64,000 nucleotides of DNA from Bradyrhizobium sp. CCBAU 51627 (GTDB lineage: Bacteria > Pseudomonadota > Alphaproteobacteria > Rhizobiales > Xanthobacteraceae): contig NZ_LBJG01000018.1 in assembly GCF_028128765.1 (NCBI RefSeq), positions 84,499-148,498 on the forward strand, read 5' to 3'. Below are positions 49,184 to 57,188 of this stretch, one piece after another (within the stretch, counting starts at the first letter, position 1; each line of letters begins with the position of its first letter). The notes beneath the pieces were generated by a model. That model was not told the origin of the DNA. It ran no database searches and saw only the letters and a program-made list of their open reading frames with translations. The position numbers and the translations under genes were made by a program.

Positions 49184-51349
49184 ATGAACAGGACAGTCTT
49201 TGCTCTCCCCCCCAGAAGCGACTACGTCACCCGTGGCGGCCTCGCGATCACGCGCGTGGCCGAACAGTTCACCGGCGGCGCCTCCAGGCTCGACGATCTC
49301 GTCAGCCTGCTCGACCGCCGACGGGGCGTGGTACTGTCTTCAGGCACGACGGTGCCGGGTCGCTACGAGAGCTTTGATCTCGGCTTCTCCGATCCGCCGC
49401 TCAAGCTCGAAACCACTGGCGTCAATTTCAAGCTGGAAGCGCTCAACGAACGCGGCCGGGTGCTGATCGCCTTTATCGGTGACGTTCTGCGCGAACCCTG
49501 TGTGGTGATCGCCGAGAAGACCGCCACGCGGCTTGCCGGTCACATCATCCGCGGCGATGCGCCCGTCGAAGAAGACCAGCGCACGCGCCGCGCCAGCGTG
49601 ATGTCCCTGGTGCGGGATCTCATCGCCGCCTTCTCGGCCAACGACGACGGGCTGCTCGGCCTGTTCGGCGCCTTCGCCTACGACCTCGTGTTCCAGATCG
49701 AGGATCTCGTGCAGAAGCGTGCGCGCGAGCAGGATCAGCGCGACATCGTGCTTTACGTCCCCGATTGCCTGCTGGCCTATGACCGCGCCACGGGGCGCGG
49801 CGTGGTGCTCAGTTACGATTTCGCCTGGAAGGGCCAATCGACCGAAGGCCTGCCGCGAGAGACGGCCGAGAGCCCCTATGTGAAGACGGGGCGCCAAGGC
49901 TTTGCCGATCACGCCCCCGGCGAATATCAGGCCACCGTCGAGACCGCGCGGGCGGCCTTTGCCCGTGGCGATCTGTTCGAGGCGGTGCCGGGTCAGCTCT
50001 TCGCCGAGCCCTGCGACCGCTCGCCGGCCGAAGTGTTCCAGCGTCTCTGCGTTATCAACCCGTCGCCCTACGGCGCACTGATGAATCTCGGCGAGGGCGA
50101 ATTCCTCGTCTCCGCCTCGCCGGAAATGTTCGTGCGCTCCGATGGCCGCCGCGTCGAGACCTGCCCGATCTCGGGCACGATCGCGCGCGGCAGCGACGCG
50201 ATCGGCGATGCCGAGCAGATTCGCCAACTGCTGAACTCGGAGAAGGACGAGTTCGAGCTCAACATGTGCACCGACGTCGACCGCAACGACAAGGCGCGCG
50301 TCTGCGTGCCCGGCACGATCAAGGTCTTAGCGCGACGGCAGATCGAGACCTATTCAAAGCTGTTCCACACCGTCGACCATGTCGAGGGCATGTTGCGCCC
50401 CGGCTTCGACGCGCTCGATGCCTTTCTGACCCATGCCTGGGCCGTCACTGTCACAGGCGCGCCAAAGCTCTGGGCGATGCAGTTCGTCGAGGATCACGAG
50501 CGCTCGCCGCGGCGCTGGTACGCGGGCGCGATCGGTGCGGTGAATTTCGACGGCAGCATCAACACCGGCCTCACCATCCGCACCATCCGCATGAAGGATG
50601 GTCTCGCCGAGGTTCGCGTCGGCGCCACCTGCCTGTTTGACTCCGATCCCGCCGCGGAAGACCGCGAGTGTCAGGTCAAGGCTGCGGCGCTGTTCCAGGC
50701 GCTGCGCGGCGATCCCCCGAAGCCGCTGTCGAGCTTTGCGCCTGATGCGACCGGCTCGGGTAAGCGCGTGCTGCTGATCGATCATGATGACAGCTTTGTC
50801 CACATGCTCGCCGATTACTTTCGTCAGGTCGGCGCCAGCGTCACCGTGGTCCGCTATGTGCATGCGCTCGACATGCTGAAGCAGAAGAAATGGGATTTGC
50901 TGGTGCTGTCGCCCGGTCCGGGCCGCCCGGAGGATTTCGGGATCAAGAAGACGATCGACGCCGCGCTGGAGAACAAGCTGCCGGTGTTCGGCGTCTGTCT
51001 CGGCGTGCAGGCGATCGGCGAATATTTTGGCGGCGAACTCGGTCAGCTCACCCATCCCGCCCATGGCCGGCCCTCGCGGGTGCAGGTGCGCGGCGGGCGC
51101 TTGATGCGCAACCTGCCGAACGAGATCATCATCGGCCGCTATCACTCGCTCTTCGTCGAGCGCGACAGCATGCCGGAGGTGTTGTCAGTCACCGCCAGCA
51201 CCGAGGACGGCGTCGCCATGGCGCTGGAGCACAAGACTCTGCCGGTCGCCGGCGTGCAATTCCACCCGGAATCTCTGATGTCGCTCGGTGGCGAAGTGGG
51301 CTTGAAAATTGTCGAGAATGCGTTCCGGCTGGAGGCCGGGACGAATTGA
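49184..51349 (+). CDS. trpEG: Fused anthranilate synthase TrpE(G)
   Basis: 721 residues. Residues 1 to about 500 are the TrpE component (VPGQLFAEPCDRSP, INPSPYGALMNLGE, ISGTIARG, DVDRNDKARVC, HTVDHVEG, VTVTGAPK), which makes anthranilate from chorismate. After a linker, residues about 527-721 are the TrpG amidotransferase with GVCLGVQAIGE (catalytic Cys605), the FHPES motif (His of the triad) and a final LMSLGG. It supplies the first step of tryptophan synthesis. The fusion is a known rhizobial feature. The ATG at 49184 has GTAAGAGGACC upstream, and expression is controlled by the leader/attenuator upstream. Confidence 0.95.
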   Translation: MNRTVFALPPRSDYVTRGGLAITRVAEQFTGGASRLDDLVSLLDRRRGVVLSSGTTVPGRYESFDLGFSDPPLKLETTGVNFKLEALNERGRVLIAFIGDVLREPCVVIAEKTATRLAGHIIRGDAPVEEDQRTRRASVMSLVRDLIAAFSANDDGLLGLFGAFAYDLVFQIEDLVQKRAREQDQRDIVLYVPDCLLAYDRATGRGVVLSYDFAWKGQSTEGLPRETAESPYVKTGRQGFADHAPGEYQATVETARAAFARGDLFEAVPGQLFAEPCDRSPAEVFQRLCVINPSPYGALMNLGEGEFLVSASPEMFVRSDGRRVETCPISGTIARGSDAIGDAEQIRQLLNSEKDEFELNMCTDVDRNDKARVCVPGTIKVLARRQIETYSKLFHTVDHVEGMLRPGFDALDAFLTHAWAVTVTGAPKLWAMQFVEDHERSPRRWYAGAIGAVNFDGSINTGLTIRTIRMKDGLAEVRVGATCLFDSDPAAEDRECQVKAAALFQALRGDPPKPLSSFAPDATGSGKRVLLIDHDDSFVHMLADYFRQVGASVTVVRYVHALDMLKQKKWDLLVLSPGPGRPEDFGIKKTIDAALENKLPVFGVCLGVQAIGEYFGGELGQLTHPAHGRPSRVQVRGGRLMRNLPNEIIIGRYHSLFVERDSMPEVLSVTASTEDGVAMALEHKTLPVAGVQFHPESLMSLGGEVGLKIVENAFRLEAGTN

Positions 51350-51357
51350 GTAAGGGG

Positions 51358-51446
51358 CCGTCATTGCGAGGAGCGAAGCGACGAAGCAATCCAGACTGCT
51401 GCCGCGGAGAAGATCTGGATTGCTTCGCTTTGCTCGCAATGACGGT
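51358..51446. repeat. Long inverted-repeat intergenic element, copy 2
   Basis: Close copy of the element at 7444-7530, with GTCATTGCGAGGAGCGAAGCG ends in inverted orientation and inner GCAATCCAGA / TCTGGATTGC arms. It lies between trpE(G) and apt, 24 bp before the apt start. Confidence 0.85.
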
Positions 51447-51469
51447 GGAAAAACCAAAGCGAGATCACC

Positions 51470-52009
51470 ATGACCTTTGACCATGATTTGAAGGCGAGCG
51501 TCCGCACCATCTCCGACTATCCCAAGCCGGGGATCATGTTCCGCGACATCACGACCTTGCTCGCGGATGCGCGGGCGTTCCGCCGCGCGGTCGACGAGCT
51601 CGTCAATCCCTGGGCCGGCAACAAGATCGACAAGGTTGCGGGCATGGAAGCGCGCGGCTTCATCATCGGCGGCGCAGTGGCGCATCAGCTCTCGGCGGGC
51701 TTTGTGCCGATCCGCAAGAAAGGCAAGCTGCCGCACACCACCGTGCGCATCGCTTACTCGCTCGAATACGGCATCGACGAGATGGAGATGCATGTCGACG
51801 CCATCCAGCCCGGCGAGCGCGTCATCTTGGTCGACGACCTCATCGCCACCGGCGGCACCGCTGAGGGCGCAGTCAAGCTGCTGCGCCAGATCGGCGCCAA
51901 TGTCGTCGCCGCCTGTTTCATCATCGACCTGCCCGAACTCGGCGGCGCCGCCAAGCTGCGTGCCATGGACGTGCCGGTGCGCACGCTGATGACGTTCGAG
52001 GGGCATTGA
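51470..52009 (+). CDS. apt: Adenine phosphoribosyltransferase
   Basis: 179 residues. The conserved N-terminal [23 protein letters not shown], the [16 protein letters not shown] block and the PRPP-binding motif [20 protein letters not shown] identify Apt, which salvages adenine to AMP. The ATG at 51470 has AAAGCGAGA upstream. It follows the repeat element after trpE(G), so probably has its own promoter. Confidence 0.95.
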   Translation: MTFDHDLKASVRTISDYPKPGIMFRDITTLLADARAFRRAVDELVNPWAGNKIDKVAGMEARGFIIGGAVAHQLSAGFVPIRKKGKLPHTTVRIAYSLEYGIDEMEMHVDAIQPGERVILVDDLIATGGTAEGAVKLLRQIGANVVAACFIIDLPELGGAAKLRAMDVPVRTLMTFEGH

Positions 52010-52023
52010 AGTTGCGGCGATCT

Positions 52024-52404
52024 CTAGATCGCCTCGGCTTTCAATTCGGTCCGCCAATGCAGCGCGCGCTCCTTCAGCAGCGCGTCCCTGACATAGGCGC
52101 TTTCTTCGTCCTCCAGACGCTCGCATTCGCCGAACGCTAGGCCGGCCTCACCATGCGCGTTCCAGGCGGCCTGGAGGCTACGGCAGGGGTGACTGCCCTG
52201 GCGCAGCGTGAACCAAATGCGGTTCTTGATGGTCTCCAGGTTCGGAGCCTGGCCGACCCAGGCCTCGCTCGCTACGGCGCAGCGCACCACGTAGATACCG
52301 GCAATGGTCTTCCGCTCCTTGTAGGCGGCGATGGCTGCTTTGCGGTCGGTGCTCACGGGAGGGGCCTTGCTGAAGACGCTGTTGCGCAGCCTCAGTAGCG
52401 TCAT
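52024..52404 (-). CDS. GIY-YIG nuclease family protein
   Basis: About 126 residues. The nuclease signature reads AGIYVVRCAV (GIY) and AWVGQAPNLETIKNRIWFTLRQG with the second motif changed to W-V-G in place of Y-I-G, and a conserved Arg and Glu follow. Stand-alone proteins of this kind are common in proteobacteria, some with no proven nuclease activity. A GTG at 52356 (VSTDRKAAIAAY) could be the true start. A short palindrome lies upstream. Confidence 0.72.
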   Translation of the reverse strand: MTLLRLRNSVFSKAPPVSTDRKAAIAAYKERKTIAGIYVVRCAVASEAWVGQAPNLETIKNRIWFTLRQGSHPCRSLQAAWNAHGEAGLAFGECERLEDEESAYVRDALLKERALHWRTELKAEAI

Positions 52405-52423
52405 GGAGGTCCCGACGTCAATA

Positions 52424-52435
52424 TTACCCGGATAA
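52424..52435. promoter_or_regulatory. Near-palindrome upstream of the GIY-YIG gene
   Basis: TTACCCGGATAA, a 12-bp near-palindrome (one mismatched pair), lies in an AT-rich patch between 52404 and 52441. It is a candidate operator or promoter element for the minus-strand gene; the regulator is unknown. Confidence 0.3.
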
Positions 52436-52440
52436 AATAT

Positions 52441-53109
52441 TCAGGATCGTTGCAGGATCAGACTGAGCTCGAGCTCGCGGAAAGCGAGATAGTTTCGCCG
52501 GATCCATTGGTGCAACTCGGTCGAGGAATCCTTCTCCTGGCGCAGATAGCCGGTAAAGGAGAAGGTCAGCCGATCGATATAGGTTTTGAGGAAGCCGGGC
52601 AGCGCCGGCAGGCGGAACAGGCGGCCGCCTTCCATCGCGGGCGGCAGTTCGCCGCGGATCACGAACTCATTGTCGACGGTGATCAGGTTCATCCGCGGAA
52701 TCTGCTGGCGCAGCATCTCATGGGCGCGGGCCGAGACACGGTCGGTGTCGGCCATGAACAGGATTTGGGGTGCGACATGCCGACGCGCCGCTTCCTTGAG
52801 CAGGCCGATCTCGTCGGTCATCTTGAAGAACTCGTCGAAGGCATGGAAGCCGAGGTCGATCACCTTGGCGAGCCCGTCGTCGATGATGACGCGGTCCATC
52901 AACTGCATCTTGCCGTAGGTGTCGATCACGTCGGCGGTTTCGGTCACCTTCGGCAGATAATCGAGCAGCGACGGCTCCTTCAGATTGACGTCGAAGGCCG
53001 CGACATTGCCGTTCTTGAGCAGCAGGAATTCGGCAAGCAGCCGCGCCAGCAGGGTCTTGCCGACCTGCGGGCGGGGCGAGCAGATGATGTAGAGGGGCGT
53101 CGCGGACAT
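52441..53109 (-). CDS. P-loop NTPase with degenerate Walker A (ParA/MinD-like), unassigned
   Basis: 222 residues. The start LYIICSPRPQVGKTLLARLLAEFLL has a GKT loop where the first Gly of the usual [AG]-x4-GK[ST] is Pro, after CSP, so nucleotide binding is likely but atypical. The next strand AAFDVNLKEPSLLDYL gives the D-x-x-x-x-x-P switch, and a later IDLGFHAFDEFFKM has the Walker-B-type Asp. The C-terminus has a helical end (LHQWIRRNYLAFRELELSLILQRS). It follows another P-loop protein on the same strand by 60 bp. ParA/MinD-like proteins position or partition cargo, but no partner gene (ParB, MinE, CpsD) is visible here. Confidence 0.65.
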   Translation of the reverse strand: MSATPLYIICSPRPQVGKTLLARLLAEFLLLKNGNVAAFDVNLKEPSLLDYLPKVTETADVIDTYGKMQLMDRVIIDDGLAKVIDLGFHAFDEFFKMTDEIGLLKEAARRHVAPQILFMADTDRVSARAHEMLRQQIPRMNLITVDNEFVIRGELPPAMEGGRLFRLPALPGFLKTYIDRLTFSFTGYLRQEKDSSTELHQWIRRNYLAFRELELSLILQRS

Positions 53110-53169
53110 CGACAGCTATATCAGGCCAACTTGACGCCCAATCCAGCCGTATCAGCGCGGCCTGCGCAA

Positions 53170-53922
53170 CTATTTTTCGCTGTTGCGGGTGACCGGTTTC
53201 GAACCGACGATATCGGTCAGGCGGATCCGATCGAACTCGCTCCAGACGTTGGCCAGCCAGTGCCGGACATAGCCGCGCAGCACGAAGGAATAGTTCGCGG
53301 CCTCATCGTTGATGCCCTTGTTGGCGACGAATTTGAGGAACGGCACCGAGGAAACCTCGACCTGCTCATAGGCCATTTCGTTGAGCTTTGGGATGGTCAG
53401 CTCGGTCGCGTCCTTGATGCGGTGGAAGTAGGAATTGTAGGTTGCCTGGTCCCACTGGAAGAACTGGGTGTCGTTGATGAAGTTCTTCACCAGGAAATAT
53501 TTTGCGCCGGTCATGAAACCGGCCGTCTCCGCGATCTCCTCGAGCGAGGCGATCGAGGGTCCCAGGATGTGGAACACGGCGAAGGTGATCTGCCCGGCCT
53601 TGGCGGCATCGAGGAAGCCGATGTCGCGCAGCGAGGCCAGGGCGGGCGAGAGCAGGCCGGCGCGAACGTCGATCACGGTCACCGACGGGCTCACGGCGTT
53701 GAGCGTATCGAAGATCTTCATCTGATCGGCCGTCGTCGTCATGTCGACGATTTCGGTGATCTCGGGGTGGAAGCGCTTCAGCGTTCCCCGCGGCGACTCC
53801 GTGTCGAACGCGCGCGTCGGCACGTTGTTGGCGGAAAAATAATCGAGCAGGGTACGCGATACCGTGGTCTTGCCGACCCCGCCCTTGTCCGCGCCCACCA
53901 CAACCACTGCCGGCTTTGCCAT
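53170..53922 (-). CDS. ParA/MinD-type P-loop ATPase
   Basis: 250 residues with a deviant Walker A VVVGADKGGVGKTTVSRTLLDYF (K-G-G-V-G-K-T-T, with the signature Lys), the family feature of ParA/MinD dimers, and VTVIDVRAGLLSPALASL in place of the Walker B region. The following segment FLVKNFINDTQFFQW and the C-terminal half (YFHRIKDATELTIPKLNEMAYE) do not match known ParA sequences. It precedes the gene above on the same strand, so the two may form a heteromeric or sequential ATPase pair. A membrane or surface cargo is possible but cannot be assigned. Confidence 0.75.
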   Translation of the reverse strand: MAKPAVVVVGADKGGVGKTTVSRTLLDYFSANNVPTRAFDTESPRGTLKRFHPEITEIVDMTTTADQMKIFDTLNAVSPSVTVIDVRAGLLSPALASLRDIGFLDAAKAGQITFAVFHILGPSIASLEEIAETAGFMTGAKYFLVKNFINDTQFFQWDQATYNSYFHRIKDATELTIPKLNEMAYEQVEVSSVPFLKFVANKGINDEAANYSFVLRGYVRHWLANVWSEFDRIRLTDIVGSKPVTRNSEK

Positions 53923-54116
53923 TGCTGTCCCCTAACGCGCGCCCCCGATCGCGAGATTGCAATCGGCCGGGCCCCAAATCGATGTCCCGAGTCTGCTGTT
54001 GGGCGCGAACATGGCAGAAACAAGGGAGAATTCAATTCCTCGGCATGTCCCGGCTGCAATTCCTGAAGTTTTTCCAGATCTGCGTGAAACCGGGTCAAAG
54101 CGCGGTATCCGTACGA

Positions 54117-55349
54117 TCAGTGCCGGCCCCAAGGACCCATGGGATTGCCCATCGAATTGCCGGCAGGGGTACCGGAAACGCCCGGCGCAGGGACCGGTCG
54201 TGGCGTGGTCCGGCCGCCAGCATCGCTCCACGGACCATGCGGCGGTGCCGCCGGAGCGCTCTGCTGATCGGCCTGTCCCGCAGGCTCGCCTGCGTCGGGC
54301 TGTTCCGTCTCGTCAGCGGGCGGCGGCAGCGGACCCGGATCGTGGCCGCCGGCGAACTTGACCAGCGCGTCGACGCGGGACTGAACTGAGGGATGGGTTG
54401 CAAACAGATCGGCAAACCCCTCGCGCGGATTGTCAACGCACAGCTCCATCACTGCGGATGTTGCCCCCGGCAGCTCGCCGCGGCCCTCGATCTTGCGCAG
54501 CGCCGAGATCATGGCGTCAGGATTCTTCGTCAGTTCGACCGAGCCGGCATCGGCGAGAAATTCGCGCGAACGCGACAGCGCGAGCTTGACCACCTGCGAC
54601 ATCAGCCAGGCCACCATGATCAGCACGACCGCAATGATGATCACGATCACCGCGCCGCCGCCGGAGTTCTTGCTGTCGCTCGAGGACGAGGACGACCGCG
54701 ACGACGAGGAGGACCCCGACGACCACGAGCCGCCGGAATTCCAGCTCAAATTCGTGAACAGGCGGAAGAACAATTCGCCGAAGAAACCGACCACGCCGGC
54801 GATGATGACCGCGACCACCATCAGCTGCACGTCGCCGTTCTTGATGTGGGTCAGCTCGTGGCCCAGCACCGCCTCGATCTCCTGGTCGTTCAGCGCGTCG
54901 AGCAGGCCCGTGGTGACTGTGACCGAATATTGCCGCGGATTAAGACCGGTCGCGAACGCGTTCAGCGCGGGGCTCTCCATGATCTTCAGCTTTGGCATGG
55001 TGATGCCGCGCGAAATGCAGAGATTTTCCAGAAGATTGTAGAGCCGCGGCTCCTCCTGCCGGCTAACGTCGTGGCCGCCGGTGACCGCGTCGATCATCGA
55101 CTGGTGGAAGAAATAGGCGATGACGATCCAGGCCGCCGCCGCGATCGTCGCGAAGGGTCCGGCTTTGAGCAGGTCGTAGAAGGCCTGATTCAGATAATAG
55201 GCGACGGTGCCGTTGCCGTTGATGACGACCTCGGCGACCAGCGCGCCAGCATAGACCAGCACATAGACCAGCGCGAACAGGCCGCCGAGCAGCAGCATCG
55301 AACGAAACTTGTTCGAGGCGATGTGCGTGTAGAGACCATACGCGGCCAT
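54117..55349 (-). CDS. M48 family zinc metalloprotease, HtpX-like, with Ser-rich insertion
   Basis: 410 residues. Three or four transmembrane helices and the catalytic HELTHIKNGD near residue 165 (HExxH, with the third ligand in SREFLADAGSVEL). The loop between the later helices contains a long run of Ser with Gly (GGSWSSGSSSSSRSSSSSSD...), not present in standard HtpX. The C-terminus is a long Pro/Gly-rich tail ending in MGPWGRH. It lies just downstream of lemA on the same strand (32 bp), a pair found together in many bacteria where LemA and HtpX/Bep-type M48 proteins sit in the inner membrane. Targets unknown. Confidence 0.85.
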   Translation of the reverse strand: MAAYGLYTHIASNKFRSMLLLGGLFALVYVLVYAGALVAEVVINGNGTVAYYLNQAFYDLLKAGPFATIAAAAWIVIAYFFHQSMIDAVTGGHDVSRQEEPRLYNLLENLCISRGITMPKLKIMESPALNAFATGLNPRQYSVTVTTGLLDALNDQEIEAVLGHELTHIKNGDVQLMVVAVIIAGVVGFFGELFFRLFTNLSWNSGGSWSSGSSSSSRSSSSSSDSKNSGGGAVIVIIIAVVLIMVAWLMSQVVKLALSRSREFLADAGSVELTKNPDAMISALRKIEGRGELPGATSAVMELCVDNPREGFADLFATHPSVQSRVDALVKFAGGHDPGPLPPPADETEQPDAGEPAGQADQQSAPAAPPHGPWSDAGGRTTPRPVPAPGVSGTPAGNSMGNPMGPWGRH

Positions 55350-55381
55350 GACGCGTTGCCCTGCCGGCCTACAGGCTCAGA

Positions 55382-55942
55382 TCAGAATTTCACCTGGGGC
55401 GCAGCTTCGACCTCGGTGCGGCTGGTGCCGAGATCGAAGAAGTCCTTCCTGGTGAAGCCGAACATGCCGGCGAACAGCGCGGCGGGCATCTGCTGGATGC
55501 CGGTGTTGTATTCCTGGACCGCGTTGTTGAAGAAGCGGCGGCTCGCCGCAATCTTGTTCTCGAGGTCGGAGAGCTCGGATGCGAGCTGCTGGAAATTGGC
55601 GTTGGCCTTGAGGTCCGGATAGGCCTCCGACAGCGCGATCAGCCGGCCGAGTGCGCCGGAGAGCTGGTTCTCGGCCGCGGACACCTGTGCAGGCCCCTGC
55701 GCCGACATCGCCGAATTGCGCGCCTTGATGACGTCGTCCAGCGTGCCGCGCTCGTGCGAGGCATATCCCTTCACCGTCTCGACCAGGTTCGGGATCAAAT
55801 CATGACGCTGCTTGAGCTGCACGTCGACATCGGCAAAGGCCTGGCCGACGCGCTGACTCAACGCCACCAGCCGGTTGTAGGCGCTGAAGGCGAACAGCAC
55901 GAGGACGACGATGATGCCGAGAACGATCCAGCCGGTCGACAT
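55382..55942 (-). CDS. lemA: LemA family protein
   Basis: 186 residues. One N-terminal membrane helix (GWIVLGIIVVLVLFAFSAYN), then the helical LemA core with RLVALSQRVGQAFADVDVQLKQRHDLIPNLVETVKGYASHE, LSEAYPDLKANANFQQL and FNNAVQEYNTGI. I use the ATG at 55942 (MSTGWIVLG), which puts the helix at the N-terminus, with AGGAG about 5 nt upstream. Paired with the M48 protease gene downstream. Confidence 0.9.
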   Translation of the reverse strand: MSTGWIVLGIIVVLVLFAFSAYNRLVALSQRVGQAFADVDVQLKQRHDLIPNLVETVKGYASHERGTLDDVIKARNSAMSAQGPAQVSAAENQLSGALGRLIALSEAYPDLKANANFQQLASELSDLENKIAASRRFFNNAVQEYNTGIQQMPAALFAGMFGFTRKDFFDLGTSRTEVEAAPQVKF

Positions 55943-56077
55943 GGAGAACTCCTGAAGGGAATTGGGGCGGACAGCGTAAACTAAAATGGGGCCGGGAAAG
56001 AACCCCGCGCGGAGGGAAGGTAAGACTTGGTCGGAGCGGGCGCCATCCGAGTTCAAGCGGAAAAGTGGGCAACGGGG

Positions 56078-57058
56078 TTAACTTTCGGACAGAACGGCAT
56101 CACCCCAGCGCCAGCGGCGGGCGCCCGCGTAGGCGGCCTTGTCGCGCCGCGCGACTTTCGCGAGTTCGACGCCCTCCGTGGTGCAGAGCTTTGCCGTGAC
56201 CTCGGCCTTGCCGATCGCGGGCGGCGCGAGGACGCGCGGGCTGCGGGCTGGGGGGGGCGTGCGGGTCAGGGCGACGTAGATGAAGCGTTCGTCCTCGAAT
56301 GGCACCTCGGCGCCCTTGATCTGGCGGTGCGCTTGCGAACGCGGCAGGCGCTGGTTGAAATGGCACCAATCGGGTGCGATGAGCGGGCAAGGCTTTTCGT
56401 GCGGGCAGGGGGCAGCGACATAGGCGCCGTCCGCGATCAGTTGCTGGCGCAGCGCGAGAATGCGGGCATAGCCCGCGGGCGTGCCGGGCTCGATCACGAC
56501 CAGCGCGTGGCGCGCTTTCGCCCACATTGTCTCCGCTAGCCTGCGCTGGTCGCTCTCACCGATCTCGCCGATGATGTAGCTCGCGACGACGAGATCGGCT
56601 TGCGGGAGCTCTGCGAGATTGGCGGCGGCGTCACCGGGCAGACAGCGATAGTCGGAGAGGCGCGAGCTGTCGCGTGCCAGGTCGAGTGCGAGCCGGCTTA
56701 GCGTCGCATTGGCGTCGAGTAAAGTAAAACTCTGCAACGACGAAAAGGCCACCGCCGCGGCCCAGCTCGCGGTGCCCGGGCCTGCGCCGACGTCGAGCAA
56801 CGTTTCCGGAGCGAAGTCCGGTGCGGTCTCGGTGAAGGCGCTCAGGCTTGCGGCGACGGCTGCATAGGTTGCCGGCATCCGCGCCAGCGCATAGGCGAGC
56901 GCATCGGCTTCCGACTTGATCGTGCCCGAGCCGCCGCCGGCGCGGTAGGTGGTCGAGATCTTCCGCGAGCGCTGCGCCGCGTCGGTGCGCGAAAAACCCT
57001 GGAGCTTGGCGTCGAGGGCGGCCTTAAGTTCGGCGGGAAGGGTGGGGGCTATCATCAT
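56078..57058 (-). CDS. Rsm22-like small ribosomal subunit methyltransferase family protein
   Basis: 326 residues. The SAM-binding region TLLDVGAGPGTASWAAAV, the VVIEPGTPAGYARILALRQQL block and the Cys-rich strand AAPCPHEKPCPLIAPDWCHFNQRLPRS are diagnostic of the Rsm22/mitochondrial METTL17 group, in which these Cys bind a metal or Fe-S cluster. The role is in assembly of the small ribosomal subunit. The C-terminal third is basic and Arg-rich. Confidence 0.88.
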   Translation of the reverse strand: MMIAPTLPAELKAALDAKLQGFSRTDAAQRSRKISTTYRAGGGSGTIKSEADALAYALARMPATYAAVAASLSAFTETAPDFAPETLLDVGAGPGTASWAAAVAFSSLQSFTLLDANATLSRLALDLARDSSRLSDYRCLPGDAAANLAELPQADLVVASYIIGEIGESDQRRLAETMWAKARHALVVIEPGTPAGYARILALRQQLIADGAYVAAPCPHEKPCPLIAPDWCHFNQRLPRSQAHRQIKGAEVPFEDERFIYVALTRTPPPARSPRVLAPPAIGKAEVTAKLCTTEGVELAKVARRDKAAYAGARRWRWGDAVLSES

Positions 57059-57059
57059 C

Positions 57060-57175
57060 CGCAGTCATGCCCCGCGAAGGCGGGGCATCCAGTACTCCGA
57101 GACAGTGCCGTCGACCGAGAAGCCGCGGCGTACTGGATCATCCGCCTTCGCGGATGATGACGTCAATGGGTGTGG
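57060..57175. repeat. Intergenic palindromic repeat element
   Basis: Between the Rsm22-like and SMC genes. Contains GTCATGCCCCGCGAAGGCGGGGCATCCAGTA and TACTGGATCATCCGCCTTCGCGGATGATGAC in tandem hairpins, with the GATCCAGTA-type core of the 2996-3117 element in a related form. (Given as two halves; each is a hairpin with a GCGAAGGCG-type loop.). Confidence 0.75.
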
Positions 57176-57188
57176 AACGACCGCTGTA

